Below are positions 36,701-45,649 of a stretch of 64,000 nt of DNA, one piece after another; position 1 is the stretch's first letter, and every line of letters starts with the position of its first letter. The DNA is from Pseudomonas sp. 102515 (GTDB lineage: Bacteria; Pseudomonadota; Gammaproteobacteria; Pseudomonadales; Pseudomonadaceae), in contig NZ_JAVHTY010000001.1 in assembly GCF_031085165.1 (NCBI RefSeq), forward strand, positions 620,001-684,000. The letters are read 5' to 3'. The notes under the pieces are model-generated. The model was not told where the DNA came from. It searched no databases and saw only the letters and a list, made by a program, of their open reading frames with translations. A program made the translations under genes and the position numbers.

Positions 36701-37924
36701 TTGGCGAAATCTACCACGCCCTCACGTTGGCCCGCCGCTGTACGGGCTCTCGCCCATCGTGACTTCCAGATCTATTTTGCCTGCCAAGGCGTATCGACTC
36801 TGGGCAAATGGGTGCAGCAGGTCGCGCTGTCGTGGATGGCCTATCACGTCACCGCTTCCGCCACCCTGCTGGGCGTAATCACCTTTCTGACGCTCGCCCC
36901 GCAATTGCTCGTAGGTCCGATCGCCGGCGCCTGGATCGACCGCCACGACAAACGCCGTTGCCTGATCGCGGCGCAGTCGCTGCTGGCCATCCAATCGCTG
37001 TTGCTCGCGCTCTTGAGCTGGCAGGGCTGGATCGACGCGCCGATTCTGATTGCCATGGCGCTGCTCCTCGGCTTGCTGAATGCCCTGGAAACGCCTCTCC
37101 GACAGGCACTCATCGGTAGCTTCGTGGCCGATGCCAGCGATTTGCCCAACGCCCTTGCGCTCAATGCCATGCTGATCAACGCCGCGCGTTTCATCGGCCC
37201 TCCGTTGGCCGGCGCCCTGATCGCCGCCAGTAGCGAAGCACTTTGCTTCTTGATCACGGCGATTGCCTTCGCCACCTTGCTGCTGGGCCTGACGAGGGTT
37301 CAGGGCAGCGCGACCACCAGAGCCAGCGGCTCGACCAGTCAGATGTTTCGCGAAGGCTTGGGCTACGTCTGGAGTACCTTCTCGGTCCGGCGCCTGATGC
37401 TGGGGGTGATCGCCGTCAACCTGCTCGCCTCCAACTACAGCGTCTTGCTGCCAGTACTGGCCAAGACGCTCTACCTCGGCGACGCCCGGATGCTGGGTTG
37501 GCTATGGGGGGCCGCCGGCGCCGGCGCTTTTGTGGCCACGATCATGCTCGCTCTCGTCGGCGCCTTGCACCGCCTGCGGCGCGTGATCTTCATCGCCGAG
37601 TTGTGCTGCGCCCTGGCGCTTTGCCTGCTGGCGTTCAAGCTGCCGCTTCCCTTCGCGCTGTTGTTGCTGGCCCTGCTGGGCTTTGGCATCACCGCCAACA
37701 ACGTCAGCACCAACATGCTGTTGCAGGCCGATGCCCCGGTCGCACTGCGCGGCCGCGTGATCGCCCTATACATCGCCATGCGCTTCGGCTTCGAGGCAGT
37801 GGGTGGCCTGCTCGCAGGCTTGCTGGCCAGCGCCATAGGCGCCACCCTCACGCTCGGAATAGCCGGCCTGCTGTTGCTGACGTTCCGCGCGGTGGAAAGC
37901 CACCTCAATGCTGCGAAGGAATGA
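36701..37924 (+). CDS. MFS transporter (EntS/MefA-like exporter)
   Basis: Inner-membrane protein of 407 residues with about twelve hydrophobic segments. The N-terminal ALAHRDFQIYFACQGVSTLGKWVQQVALSWMAY is characteristic of the MFS_3 branch that includes enterobactin exporter EntS and macrolide efflux proteins, and DRHDKRRCL forms the loop 2-3 motif. TTG 36701 is the start, with GGAGA eight bases upstream; no in-frame ATG fits. No siderophore or antibiotic genes are adjacent, so the cargo is unknown. Drug or siderophore efflux is the family expectation. Confidence 0.82.
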   Translation: MAKSTTPSRWPAAVRALAHRDFQIYFACQGVSTLGKWVQQVALSWMAYHVTASATLLGVITFLTLAPQLLVGPIAGAWIDRHDKRRCLIAAQSLLAIQSLLLALLSWQGWIDAPILIAMALLLGLLNALETPLRQALIGSFVADASDLPNALALNAMLINAARFIGPPLAGALIAASSEALCFLITAIAFATLLLGLTRVQGSATTRASGSTSQMFREGLGYVWSTFSVRRLMLGVIAVNLLASNYSVLLPVLAKTLYLGDARMLGWLWGAAGAGAFVATIMLALVGALHRLRRVIFIAELCCALALCLLAFKLPLPFALLLLALLGFGITANNVSTNMLLQADAPVALRGRVIALYIAMRFGFEAVGGLLAGLLASAIGATLTLGIAGLLLLTFRAVESHLNAAKE

Positions 37925-38162
37925 GCTGTCGAGTCGAAGGTATCGCTTGCCCTGATCGACGCCCCTCTGAACGTTGAATCGAAGCGGCAGGAAAGTAGTC
38001 GCGTGCCAGAAGGACGTCAGGATACGCAATACCCGCCTGTTGATCGCGGCAGCCATGGCCCTCCGCACTCGCTACCTGAACAGTGTTCGCCGCCGAGGAT
38101 GGTGATGCGACCCTCTACCTCAGCGGGCTCGGTTACAGAGCCCGCACAGGGTCTGTATCCCC

Positions 38163-40127
38163 TCAGCGTTCGCTGTAGCGACTGCCATCGAAGCAGGAGG
38201 GATCCTGATCCAGGTATCGGCGCATCCGCCGCCAGAGGGTCGCCGTGCTGATGCCAAGCCGGGCCGCCGCCTGCTTGCGATTGCCGCCCACGGCGCTGAG
38301 GGCCGCATGCAGGATCGCGCGCTCATCGGGTAACCCCGCCGCCGGCACCACCTGCAGCGACGTCTCGGGCTGGGGCAGGTCGCCGAGCAGTTCATCGAGC
38401 AACTCGTCGGCGGGTAGGTCGCAGGAGAGCATGACGCCCAGGCGCTCGACCAGATTGGCGAGCTGGCGCACGTTGCCTGGCCACGGGTAGTCGGCGAGTC
38501 GAGTCAGCAAGGTCTGGGTGAGCGCCCGGGTCACGGCGGAGGGATCGGGCAGGAGCCGGTCCAGCAATTCGGGCAGATCGTCACGGCGCTCGCGTAACGG
38601 TGGCAGCGTCAGGCGCAGGACGCAGAGTCGGTAGTAGAAATCTTCGCGGAACAGGCCCTTGGCGACCTGCTCCCGCAAGGGCTTGTTGCTGGCCGTGATG
38701 ATGCGGATGTCCACCGGCGTGACCTTGTCGTCACCGATGCGGATGACCTGTCGCTCCTGCAGGGTACGCAGCAGTTTGAGCTGGATATCCGCGGAGGTTT
38801 CGCTGATCTCGTCGAGAAATAGCGTGCCGGTATGGGCCAGCTCGAAGACGCCGGTGCGGCCTTCGCTGGACGCCCCGGTGAAGGCGCCCCGGACATAGCC
38901 GAACAGCTCGCTTTCCAGTACCCCGGGGGCGAAGGCAGCGCAGTTGATGGCCACGAAGGGGCCATGGCGGCGCGCCGAGGCATTGTGGATGCTCTGGGCG
39001 AAGAGTTCCTTGCCGGTACCGGTCTCGCCCTCGATGATCAGGGTGCTGTCGGCGCTGGCGTAGGCCTGGGCCAGCCGCCTCGCCCGCTGCAGGGCGGGAC
39101 TGCTGCCGACGATGTCGGCGAAGGTGCGCCGCGCCAGGTGCTGGCTGGCGAGCGCTCGCCGCATCTTGCGCTCGAGGGTCTTGATATCCGTCTGCTTCTG
39201 CAGGGTGGCGACCGCGCCGATCACCTGGCCATCCAGCTCGATGGGCGCGATGCTCAGCGTCAGGGAGTGGCGGCCGATGTCCAGCAAGGCCCCGCGGACC
39301 GCCTTGCCCTGCTGCAAGGCCGGCTCGAAATAGCGCCCGATGGGCAGCTCGAGGATGGGATCGCCACAGGCGAGATCTCCCATGTAGGACTGCGCGACCT
39401 GGTTCAGGCGCGTCACCCGGCCCGCGCCGTCGACGCTGAAGATGCCTTCGGACACGCAATCGAGGATCGCCTGGATCATCTCGTAGCGACGCTGCAGTTC
39501 CTGGCGCTGCCCGCGGCGTTCCTCCTCGACCTGGAGCAGGTGGAGAGCTTCGTCGAGGGCCTCGTTGGCGGCGTCGCCATCGGTATCGGACATCACGAAA
39601 TGCAGACCGCGGGCGGTGACGGCATCAGCGAAGGACAGCCCGCCGATGGTCACCTCGATACCCTGGGCCTGCAGCTCGTCCAGGCGCGCTTCGATCTCCC
39701 GGCTGCTGGCGAGCGGGTCTATCACGCAAATGTAGGCATCGGGCATGAAGGCGTGGGATCTGGCAAGAATCCGCGCGTAGCCGTCCGAGGTGGCGAGAAA
39801 GGCGATGCGGGGCGAGATGCGCAACGCCTGGCGATAGGCATTGATGCAGTCGAAGAAGGTATGCCTGAGTTCCACCACCGGCACGCGGAAGTGCTCCCGC
39901 AGGCGGTGGGCCGTTTTGCCACGGCTGATCAGGACCACGGCGCCCTGCTCCAGCAGGTGCTGGGCGGTACGCAGGGCGTCGCCCTGTACGGCTTCCACCA
40001 CGGGCAGCGCCAACCCCCGCCGGGCGAGCAGCGCTTCCATGGCCAGAGTGAGGGTACGCGAGGGTGCGATGACGGCGATCCGCCCGGACAGGCCGGTGGA
40101 TACGGAAGGGCTCGGCTCGGCATTCAT
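38163..40127 (-). CDS. Sigma-54-dependent regulator with PrpR-type sensor domain
   Basis: A 654-residue enhancer-binding activator. The N-terminal about 180 residues resemble the PrpR sensor domain (IAVIAPSRTLTLAMEALL, then VVLISRGKTAHRLRE and VPVVEL), which in PrpR senses 2-methylcitrate. A PAS-like domain follows (about 200-310). The AAA+ domain has Walker A GETGTGKE near 365 and the sigma-54 contact loop GAFTGA near 414. A Fis-type helix-turn-helix ends the protein (GGNRKQAAARLGISTATLWRRMRRYL). It is divergent from the dehydrogenase-aldolase-CitMHS operon, which has a matching sigma-54 promoter, so it is the likely activator. The inducer is probably a tri- or dicarboxylate. Confidence 0.92.
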   Translation of the reverse strand: MNAEPSPSVSTGLSGRIAVIAPSRTLTLAMEALLARRGLALPVVEAVQGDALRTAQHLLEQGAVVLISRGKTAHRLREHFRVPVVELRHTFFDCINAYRQALRISPRIAFLATSDGYARILARSHAFMPDAYICVIDPLASSREIEARLDELQAQGIEVTIGGLSFADAVTARGLHFVMSDTDGDAANEALDEALHLLQVEEERRGQRQELQRRYEMIQAILDCVSEGIFSVDGAGRVTRLNQVAQSYMGDLACGDPILELPIGRYFEPALQQGKAVRGALLDIGRHSLTLSIAPIELDGQVIGAVATLQKQTDIKTLERKMRRALASQHLARRTFADIVGSSPALQRARRLAQAYASADSTLIIEGETGTGKELFAQSIHNASARRHGPFVAINCAAFAPGVLESELFGYVRGAFTGASSEGRTGVFELAHTGTLFLDEISETSADIQLKLLRTLQERQVIRIGDDKVTPVDIRIITASNKPLREQVAKGLFREDFYYRLCVLRLTLPPLRERRDDLPELLDRLLPDPSAVTRALTQTLLTRLADYPWPGNVRQLANLVERLGVMLSCDLPADELLDELLGDLPQPETSLQVVPAAGLPDERAILHAALSAVGGNRKQAAARLGISTATLWRRMRRYLDQDPSCFDGSRYSER

Positions 40128-40157
40128 TGACGTTCTTCTTGTTTCAGGCCTTTCACC

Positions 40158-40179
40158 AGCTTGAAAGCTTTTGCAAGCT
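40158..40179. promoter_or_regulatory. Inverted repeat, candidate enhancer site for the sigma-54 activator
   Basis: AGCTTG and CAAGCT form a perfect six-base inverted repeat around ten bases. It lies about 110-130 bases upstream of the -24/-12 promoter, a normal distance for activator binding by DNA looping, and about 30 bases from the regulator start, which would also allow autoregulation. Confidence 0.5.
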
Positions 40180-40286
40180 CACGCCATGACTTTCGCTTCG
40201 CGGCGTTCGGTGAAGGTCGCGTGCTGCCTACCTATCCAATTGATTTCGTTAATTTTTCCCGTTCGACCCGGCCACACTCAGCAATC

Positions 40287-40301
40287 TGGCACAGGCCTTG
40301 C
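40287..40301 (+). promoter_or_regulatory. Sigma-54 (-24/-12) promoter
   Basis: TGGCAC-N5-TTGC matches the RpoN consensus, with the invariant GG (40288-40289) and GC (40300-40301) at the required spacing. Transcription should begin near 40313, about 30 bases before the ATG of the dehydrogenase gene. A sigma-54 activator gene diverges from this point, which strongly supports the call. Confidence 0.85.
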
Positions 40302-40343
40302 GCCGCGACTGTGCAAACAACACCAAGAAGAAGGTAGCTGGCG

Positions 40344-41240
40344 ATGAAAATGGTCTTCATAGGCTTCGGCGAGGCCGCCTATCACCTGGCCCTCGGCCTG
40401 GGCTCCGCGGAAGGACTGCAACTGGGTGCCTACGATGCCTACCGCGACGATGCCAAGGCGGGTCCGCTGATCCGGCAGCGTGCTGCCCAGGCCGGGGTGG
40501 AACTGTTCGACAGCCCGGAGCAGGCTTGCCAGGCAGCACGCTTCGTACTCTGCCTCACCAGCGCGAGCAGTGCCCTGGCCCTGGCTGAGCGTATCCTGCC
40601 ACTGCTGACCGCAGGCCAGGACTACCTGGACCTGAACTCCGCGGCACCTGCGGTCAAGCAGCGCATCGAGCGTCTGCCACGGGCCGCCGGTGTGGGCTTT
40701 TGCGATTGCGCCGTGATGGGCACCGTGCCGGGCAACAATCACCGCGTCCCGATGCTGCTGGCCGGCAGCGCGGCGCCGGCCTTCGCTGCCGCCCTCACTC
40801 CTTACGGCATGCGCCTCACCGTACTGGACGCCGAGCCTGGCGCCGCCTCGGCCATCAAGATGCTCAAGAGCGTGGTGATGAAGGGGCTGCCGCAACTGTT
40901 CCTCGAGTCCTTTCAGGCAGCCGAGCGCTTCGGGGTGCTCGACATCCTGGTCGCCTCCCTCGGCGAGTCCCTCGATGGCAAGACGGTGACGCAACTGGCC
41001 GACACCTTCACCGCCCGCACGCTCATCCACGCCAAGCGCCGCGCCGCCGAATTGGACGACGTCGTGGCGACCCTGCAGGCGGCGGGCGTTGATGCCAGCA
41101 TGTCCATCGCCACCCGCGATCAACTGCTGAAACTGGCCCAGCAGGACTGGAACGCCCAATTCGGCCCCGGTGGCAGCGAGCTGGACTACCGCACCGCCAT
41201 CGCCCATTTCACCCGCGCCCAACAGGAGTCGTCGCGATGA
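40344..41240 (+). CDS. NAD(P)-dependent dehydrogenase (6PGDH-like, DUF1932)
   Basis: A 298-residue member of the beta-hydroxyacid dehydrogenase group. It has an N-terminal Rossmann fold (MKMVFIGFGEAAYHLALGL) and a helical C-terminal domain of the DUF1932/phosphogluconate-dehydrogenase-like type. KMLKSVVMKGLPQLFLES contains the lysine expected at the catalytic site. It probably oxidises a hydroxy-acid imported by the CitMHS carrier. AGAAGG lies upstream of ATG 40344, and the gene follows a sigma-54 promoter. Its last codons overlap the start of the aldolase gene by four bases (ATGA). The exact substrate is not known. Confidence 0.82.
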   Translation: MKMVFIGFGEAAYHLALGLGSAEGLQLGAYDAYRDDAKAGPLIRQRAAQAGVELFDSPEQACQAARFVLCLTSASSALALAERILPLLTAGQDYLDLNSAAPAVKQRIERLPRAAGVGFCDCAVMGTVPGNNHRVPMLLAGSAAPAFAAALTPYGMRLTVLDAEPGAASAIKMLKSVVMKGLPQLFLESFQAAERFGVLDILVASLGESLDGKTVTQLADTFTARTLIHAKRRAAELDDVVATLQAAGVDASMSIATRDQLLKLAQQDWNAQFGPGGSELDYRTAIAHFTRAQQESSR

Positions 41241-41941
41241 CCACCGATCAGTACCTGCCGCTACCCGAACTCATTCCCGCCGCGCTGCTCGAGCGCTTCC
41301 GCGCCCTCAGCCCGGCACAGCTATGCGATGGCATGCAGAGCCTGGGCATCCCCCGGAGCGGCTGTATGGATCACGACCTGCTGCCGCTGGACCCGGACAA
41401 GCTCCTGCTGGGCACCGCCTGTACCGTGGATACCGAGGATGGCGACAACTTTCCCATCCATGTCGCCATCTACCAGGGGCAACCGGGCTACGTGCTGGTG
41501 GTGGCCGGCAAGGCGAACCGGGAGCGTGCCTACCTCGGCGACCTGATGGCCGGGGCCGCCCAGGCGGTCGGCCTCGCCGGCCTGGTGGTCGACGGCTGCG
41601 TGCGCGACCGGCGTCCGCTGGCGGAGCTGGACATCCCGATCTACGCCAAGGGCTTCATGCAGCGCAGCCCGGCCAAGCACGGCCCCGGTCGGATCAACGT
41701 GCCGGTCCAGTGCGCGGGGGTCGAGGTCGCGCCGGGTGATCTGGTCTTCGGCGACTACGACGGCATCACCGTGGTGCCCCGCGCCCGCCTGCTGGAGGTG
41801 CTCGAAGCCGCGGAGAAGAAGGACGCCTACGAGGCGCAGCGCCGTACGGTCATCGCCGACTATGCCCGCTGTCGTGCCCAGGGTGAGCCCCTGCCGCCCC
41901 TGGCGCCAGCTTGGGTGACCGAGCTATTGGAACAGCGCTGA
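41237..41941 (+). CDS. RraA-fold aldolase/decarboxylase (HMG/CHA aldolase-like)
   Basis: A 234-residue protein of the RraA-like superfamily, which contains 4-carboxy-4-hydroxy-2-oxoadipate and 4-hydroxy-4-methyl-2-oxoglutarate aldolases that also decarboxylate oxaloacetate. Visible features are SPAQLCDGMQSLG at the N-terminus, GDLMAGAAQAVGLAGLVVDG, then CVRDRRPL with the Arg-Asp metal/substrate site, and GDLVFGDYDGITVVP. In this context it probably cleaves a branched hydroxy-oxo-acid to pyruvate or oxaloacetate. True RNase-E-inhibitor RraA is shorter (about 160) and less likely here. It is translationally coupled to the dehydrogenase. Confidence 0.82.
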   Translation: MTTDQYLPLPELIPAALLERFRALSPAQLCDGMQSLGIPRSGCMDHDLLPLDPDKLLLGTACTVDTEDGDNFPIHVAIYQGQPGYVLVVAGKANRERAYLGDLMAGAAQAVGLAGLVVDGCVRDRRPLAELDIPIYAKGFMQRSPAKHGPGRINVPVQCAGVEVAPGDLVFGDYDGITVVPRARLLEVLEAAEKKDAYEAQRRTVIADYARCRAQGEPLPPLAPAWVTELLEQR

Positions 41942-41953
41942 CCGTCGCCTGGA

Positions 41954-41972
41954 GAGCCCACCACCAGGGCTC
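41954..41972 (+). promoter_or_regulatory. Intercistronic stem-loop
   Basis: GAGCCC and GGGCTC pair around a seven-base loop 12 bases after the aldolase stop, without a T-tract. In the 86-base gap before the transporter it may stabilise the upstream mRNA or reduce read-through. Weakly supported. Confidence 0.3.
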
Positions 41973-42027
41973 CTCCCGTTCCACCCGTTTCGCGTCCCGA
42001 TAACAATAAGACTGAGAGTTGCTCCGA

Positions 42028-43389
42028 ATGCTGACCTTCCTCGGCTATGCGCTGATCATCGCCTTTCTGTTCCTGGTCATCCGGCAGAAGCTGTCGCCCT
42101 TCACCGGCCTGATCGTGGTCTCCCTGGCCGCCGGCACCCTGGCCTGCATCGCCAACGGCGTCCCCTTCGAATCCCTGGTCACCTGGATTCGCGAAGGCCT
42201 GTTCTATTCCACCAGCCAAAGCGGCAAGGTGGCGCTGGGCACGGTCAATCCCACGGTGATGATCCTCTTCGCCATCCTCTACTTCAGCCTGATGATGAAC
42301 GTGGGGCTGTTCGATCCGCTGTGCACCTATCTCATCCGCAAGGCCAATGGCGATCCGCTGAAGATCATCCTGGTGACGGCCTTCACCTCCTCGGTGGTGA
42401 CCCTGGACGGCGATGGCACTACCACCATCCTGATCATCACCAGCGCCTTCCTGCCGCTGTACAAGCAGATGGGGCTGAAGCTGTCGAACCTGGCCATGCT
42501 CATCATCCTGCCCTGCGGCCTGGGCAACTGCCTGCCCTGGGGCGGTCCGCTGGCACGCGCCGCCGCGGTGCTGAACGTGGAGGTGAACACCCTCTTCGTG
42601 GCTATCCTGCCGATCCTGGGCGTGTCCTTCGTCTATGTGTTCTGCATGGCCTACCTGATGGGGCGCAAGGAACGCGAGCGGCTCGGCTACATTCCCGGTG
42701 AACGCGCCATCGTCACGCCGCGGCAGATCGAGGAGATGGTCACCGTCATCCAGGAGAACGACCGGGCATTCAAGCGACCCCGCCTGTTCCTGTTCAACCT
42801 GGCGCTGACCATCCTCATCCTGGTGACACTGCTGGCCGGCTGGGCCAGCGGCGCCATCGTCTTCATGCTGGGAACCGCCCTCGCCTTGGCGGTGAACTAC
42901 AGCGCCACCGAACAACGGGAACGCATCACGGCCAATGGCGGTGACGCCATCGCCGTCGCGTCCATCATTCTGGCGGCGGGCTGCTTCCTCGGCATCTTCA
43001 ACGGCAGCGGCATGGCCGCCGCGGTGGCCACCAGCATCGCCGGGCTGATTCCCGAATCCATGGGCAGCCATACGGCGCTGGCCTTCGCCTTCCTCGGCGC
43101 CATCGCCTGCTATGCGCTGCCGGTGGACGCCTACTACTTCGGCATCCTGCCGGTGGTGGCGCCCATCGCCTATCAGTTCGGCATCACCCCCACCGAGATC
43201 GGCGTGGCCTCCTTCATGGGCCAGGCCCTGCGTTATGCGAGTCCGACCGTCGCCTGGCTGTTCCTGCTGATGAATCGGACGGAAATGACCTTTGGCGAGT
43301 ACCAGAAGGAATTCTTCAAGTGGTCGCTACCGATGTTCGGCCTGTTCATCGTCACCGCCATCGTGACCGGTGAGCTGCCCATCGGCTGA
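42028..43389 (+). CDS. CitMHS family citrate-type transporter
   Basis: Inner-membrane carrier of 453 residues with about eleven or twelve transmembrane segments, belonging to the citrate-Mg2+:H+ / citrate-Ca2+:H+ symporter family. Family landmarks are MILFAILYFSLMMNVGLFDPL, then VVTLDGDGTTTILI, LPWGGPLARAAAVL and LPVDAYYFGILPVVAP. ATG 42028 (MLTFLGYAL) is preferred to the TTG at 42019, and GAGAG lies upstream. As the third gene of the sigma-54 operon it probably imports citrate or a citrate-like hydroxy-carboxylate, perhaps as a metal complex, for the dehydrogenase and aldolase. Confidence 0.88.
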   Translation: MLTFLGYALIIAFLFLVIRQKLSPFTGLIVVSLAAGTLACIANGVPFESLVTWIREGLFYSTSQSGKVALGTVNPTVMILFAILYFSLMMNVGLFDPLCTYLIRKANGDPLKIILVTAFTSSVVTLDGDGTTTILIITSAFLPLYKQMGLKLSNLAMLIILPCGLGNCLPWGGPLARAAAVLNVEVNTLFVAILPILGVSFVYVFCMAYLMGRKERERLGYIPGERAIVTPRQIEEMVTVIQENDRAFKRPRLFLFNLALTILILVTLLAGWASGAIVFMLGTALALAVNYSATEQRERITANGGDAIAVASIILAAGCFLGIFNGSGMAAAVATSIAGLIPESMGSHTALAFAFLGAIACYALPVDAYYFGILPVVAPIAYQFGITPTEIGVASFMGQALRYASPTVAWLFLLMNRTEMTFGEYQKEFFKWSLPMFGLFIVTAIVTGELPIG

Positions 43390-43943
43390 CGCCCTGGCGC
43401 CCTGGGATTCAGCAGTCGACCGTCATCCGGGAAGGCGAGCCGCAAGGTCCCAGCGGGTGGTGTTGGGCCAGGCGTGGAAGCGCACCCCGTCGAATGCCGA
43501 GTCAACCACCTCGGCATTCGGCCAGCCATGCGCAGTGGCGAGACACTCAGTCCTTCCGAGTTTCTTGCCGACCGCCCCTTGGCCAGCTTTGGCGCTGACG
43601 TCCACGTTCTTCCCGCCCACTTTTCCATGTGGCCGGCGGTGTATCAGGGGCAGGCGCTGAGTGACATCCAGACGCGCCGCCGCGGTGCAACCCGGCTCCA
43701 TCCTGGCGCAGCGCCTTTTGACCAGGCGGGCAAAGGTTCGCCCAAGCGTGAACCAATGCCACGGGTCCGGTCCGCGAGCGGAATCGAGGCATCGCCCCAG
43801 AGCCTTGCGCCGAAAGAACCTCCGAACCAATTTCAAATGGCATCGGCCTTGCACCCGCCTCGGGTATCCGGATCTCCCCGGCGATGGCACTGGCAGCACG
43901 CTTCGCCTCGGGAGACAGCCCAGACCTAAGAGGCAAAGGTTCG
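43390..43943. other. Intergenic region, 554 bp
   Basis: Long open frames overlap here on both strands. None has a ribosome-binding site and a recognisable family together. The minus-strand frame (43423-44040) and plus-strand frame (43474-43929) both read plausibly in parts, so a decayed gene is possible. No terminator hairpin was identified after the transporter. Confidence 0.35.
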
Positions 43944-44666
43944 ATGCAGATCCATACCGACGACAGCGCCCGCCTGGCCCTGGATGCCTTGCGCAACCTG
44001 GTCGCCCAGCAGAGCAGCGTACCCGACAAGCCATTGCCACCGGAGCGCGAGCTGGCCGGCGAATTCGGGGTCAGCCGTCGCTCCATCCGCCGCGCCCTGG
44101 CGGTGCTCGAAGCCGAGGGCCAGGTCTGGCGCCGCCAGGGCAAGGGCACCTACGTGGGGCCCACGCCGCCGAGCGCGGCGCTCACCCTCACCCAGCTCTC
44201 GGCGCGCACCAACTTCAGCGAGGTGATGGAAGCACGGCTGCACCTGGAGCCGAATCTCGCCGCCCTGGCCGCCCAGCGCGCCAGCGGCGAGCAGCGCGCC
44301 CTGATCCGCCGCATGGCCGAGCGCACCGCCTTCGAGCGCCTGGGCAGCAGCGAGGACGCCGACGCCATCGAGTTGTGGGACAGCGCCTTCCACCGCAGCA
44401 TCGCCGAGGCCGCCGGCAATCGCCTGCTGCTGGACCTGTTCGAGATGCTCGACGCCATCCGCCTGGACCCGACCTGGCGCGACCTGCGCCACCGCGCCCG
44501 CAACGCCCAGCGCCTGCTGGCCTACCACGATGACCACCAGGCCCTGGTGGAAGCCCTCGATGCCCGCGATCCGGTCCGCGCCGCGGCGGTGATGCGCGCC
44601 CATCTGCGCGCCCTGCAACTGGCCCTGGACAGCGTGCTGCAGCAGAACCTGGAGCAGGCCCTATGA
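43944..44666 (+). CDS. GntR family regulator (FadR/FCD type)
   Basis: A 240-residue regulator. The N-terminal winged helix reads PLPPERELAGEFGVSRRSIRRALAVL, then RRQGKGTYVG. The C-terminal all-helical FCD domain (FSEVMEARLHLEPNLAALAA, then WDSAFHRSIAEAAGN and HDDHQALVEALDARDPVRA) contains Asp and His residues at positions used for metal and carboxylate ligand binding in this family. ATG 43944 is chosen by family length over the frame from 43884. Its stop overlaps the first ABC gene by four bases, so the regulator is the first gene of the operon and probably responds to the imported compound. Confidence 0.88.
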   Translation: MQIHTDDSARLALDALRNLVAQQSSVPDKPLPPERELAGEFGVSRRSIRRALAVLEAEGQVWRRQGKGTYVGPTPPSAALTLTQLSARTNFSEVMEARLHLEPNLAALAAQRASGEQRALIRRMAERTAFERLGSSEDADAIELWDSAFHRSIAEAAGNRLLLDLFEMLDAIRLDPTWRDLRHRARNAQRLLAYHDDHQALVEALDARDPVRAAAVMRAHLRALQLALDSVLQQNLEQAL

Positions 44667-45649
44667 GTTCCCCGGTGCTGGTGGTGGACGACCTCAGCGT
44701 GCGCTTCCCGGGCGCTCCGGCGGCCGTGGTGGAGGGCCTGAGCTTTACCGTGCAGCCGGGCCGCACCCTGGCCCTGGTGGGCGAATCCGGCTGTGGCAAG
44801 AGCGTGACCTCCATGGCCCTGATGGGGCTGCTGCCGGCCAGCGCCCAGGTCCGCGCCCGCCAGGCCAGCTTCATGGGTGAGGACCTGCTGGGCATGCCCG
44901 AGGCGCGCCGCCGTGACTTGCGTGGCGATCGCCTGGCCATGGTGTTCCAGGAGCCGATGACCTCGCTGAATCCGGCCTTCACCGTCGGCGAGCAGTTGAT
45001 GGAGACGGTGTTGCGGCATCGTGGTGGCAGTCAGTCGGCTGCCCGCCAGCGCGCCCTGGAGATGCTGGAGAAGGTGCGGGTGCCGGCGGCGATCCAGCGG
45101 CTGGCGGCCTATCCCCACGAACTCTCCGGCGGCATGCGCCAGCGGGTGATGATCGCCATGGCGCTGGCCAACGATCCGGCGCTGATCATCGCCGACGAGC
45201 CCACCACGGCGCTGGACGTGACCATCCAGGCGCAGATCCTCGAACTCATCGCCGGCCTGCAGGCCGAGACCGGCGCCGCCATGATCCTCATCACCCATGA
45301 CCTCGGCGTGGTGGCCGAGGTCGCCGACGAGATGGCGGTGATGTACGCCGGCCGGGTGGTCGAGTCCGGCCCGGTCGCCCAGCTGTTCGACGATCCGCAG
45401 CACCCCTACACCCTCGGCCTGATGGGCTCCATGCCCTCGCTGGGGCCGCGCACGGGTCGGCTGGCGACCATCGCCGGCCGGGTGCCGACGCCCGCCGAGA
45501 TGCCGGCCAGTTGCCGCTTCGCCAGCCGCTGCCCCTTCGTCCTCGACGCCTGTCGCCTGGCCCCGCCGCCACTCGTGGAGCTCGCTCCGGGCCAGCAGGT
45601 GGCCTGCCTCCGCGCGCCCCTGGAACAGCACCTGGAGACCAGTGCATGA
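44663..45649 (+). CDS. Dipeptide/oligopeptide ABC transporter ATP-binding protein (DppD/OppD type)
   Basis: Cytoplasmic ATPase of 328 residues. Walker A GESGCGKS is at 40-47. The Q-loop region is [11 protein letters not shown], the signature [15 protein letters not shown], Walker [15 protein letters not shown], and the H-loop is in LITHDLGVV. The C-terminal oligopeptide-transporter extension has [14 protein letters not shown], the cysteine-containing segment usual in DppD/OppD and often linked to an iron-sulfur cluster. It pairs with the next ATPase to power the importer. ATGA overlaps occur at both ends with the neighbouring genes. Confidence 0.92.
   Translation: MSSPVLVVDDLSVRFPGAPAAVVEGLSFTVQPGRTLALVGESGCGKSVTSMALMGLLPASAQVRARQASFMGEDLLGMPEARRRDLRGDRLAMVFQEPMTSLNPAFTVGEQLMETVLRHRGGSQSAARQRALEMLEKVRVPAAIQRLAAYPHELSGGMRQRVMIAMALANDPALIIADEPTTALDVTIQAQILELIAGLQAETGAAMILITHDLGVVAEVADEMAVMYAGRVVESGPVAQLFDDPQHPYTLGLMGSMPSLGPRTGRLATIAGRVPTPAEMPASCRFASRCPFVLDACRLAPPPLVELAPGQQVACLRAPLEQHLETSA

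Noticed and set aside
43423-44040. 205-codon minus-strand frame between the CitMHS and FadR-type genes
   Set aside because: No start signal, overlaps the regulator start and matches no family; kept only as a possible decayed region.
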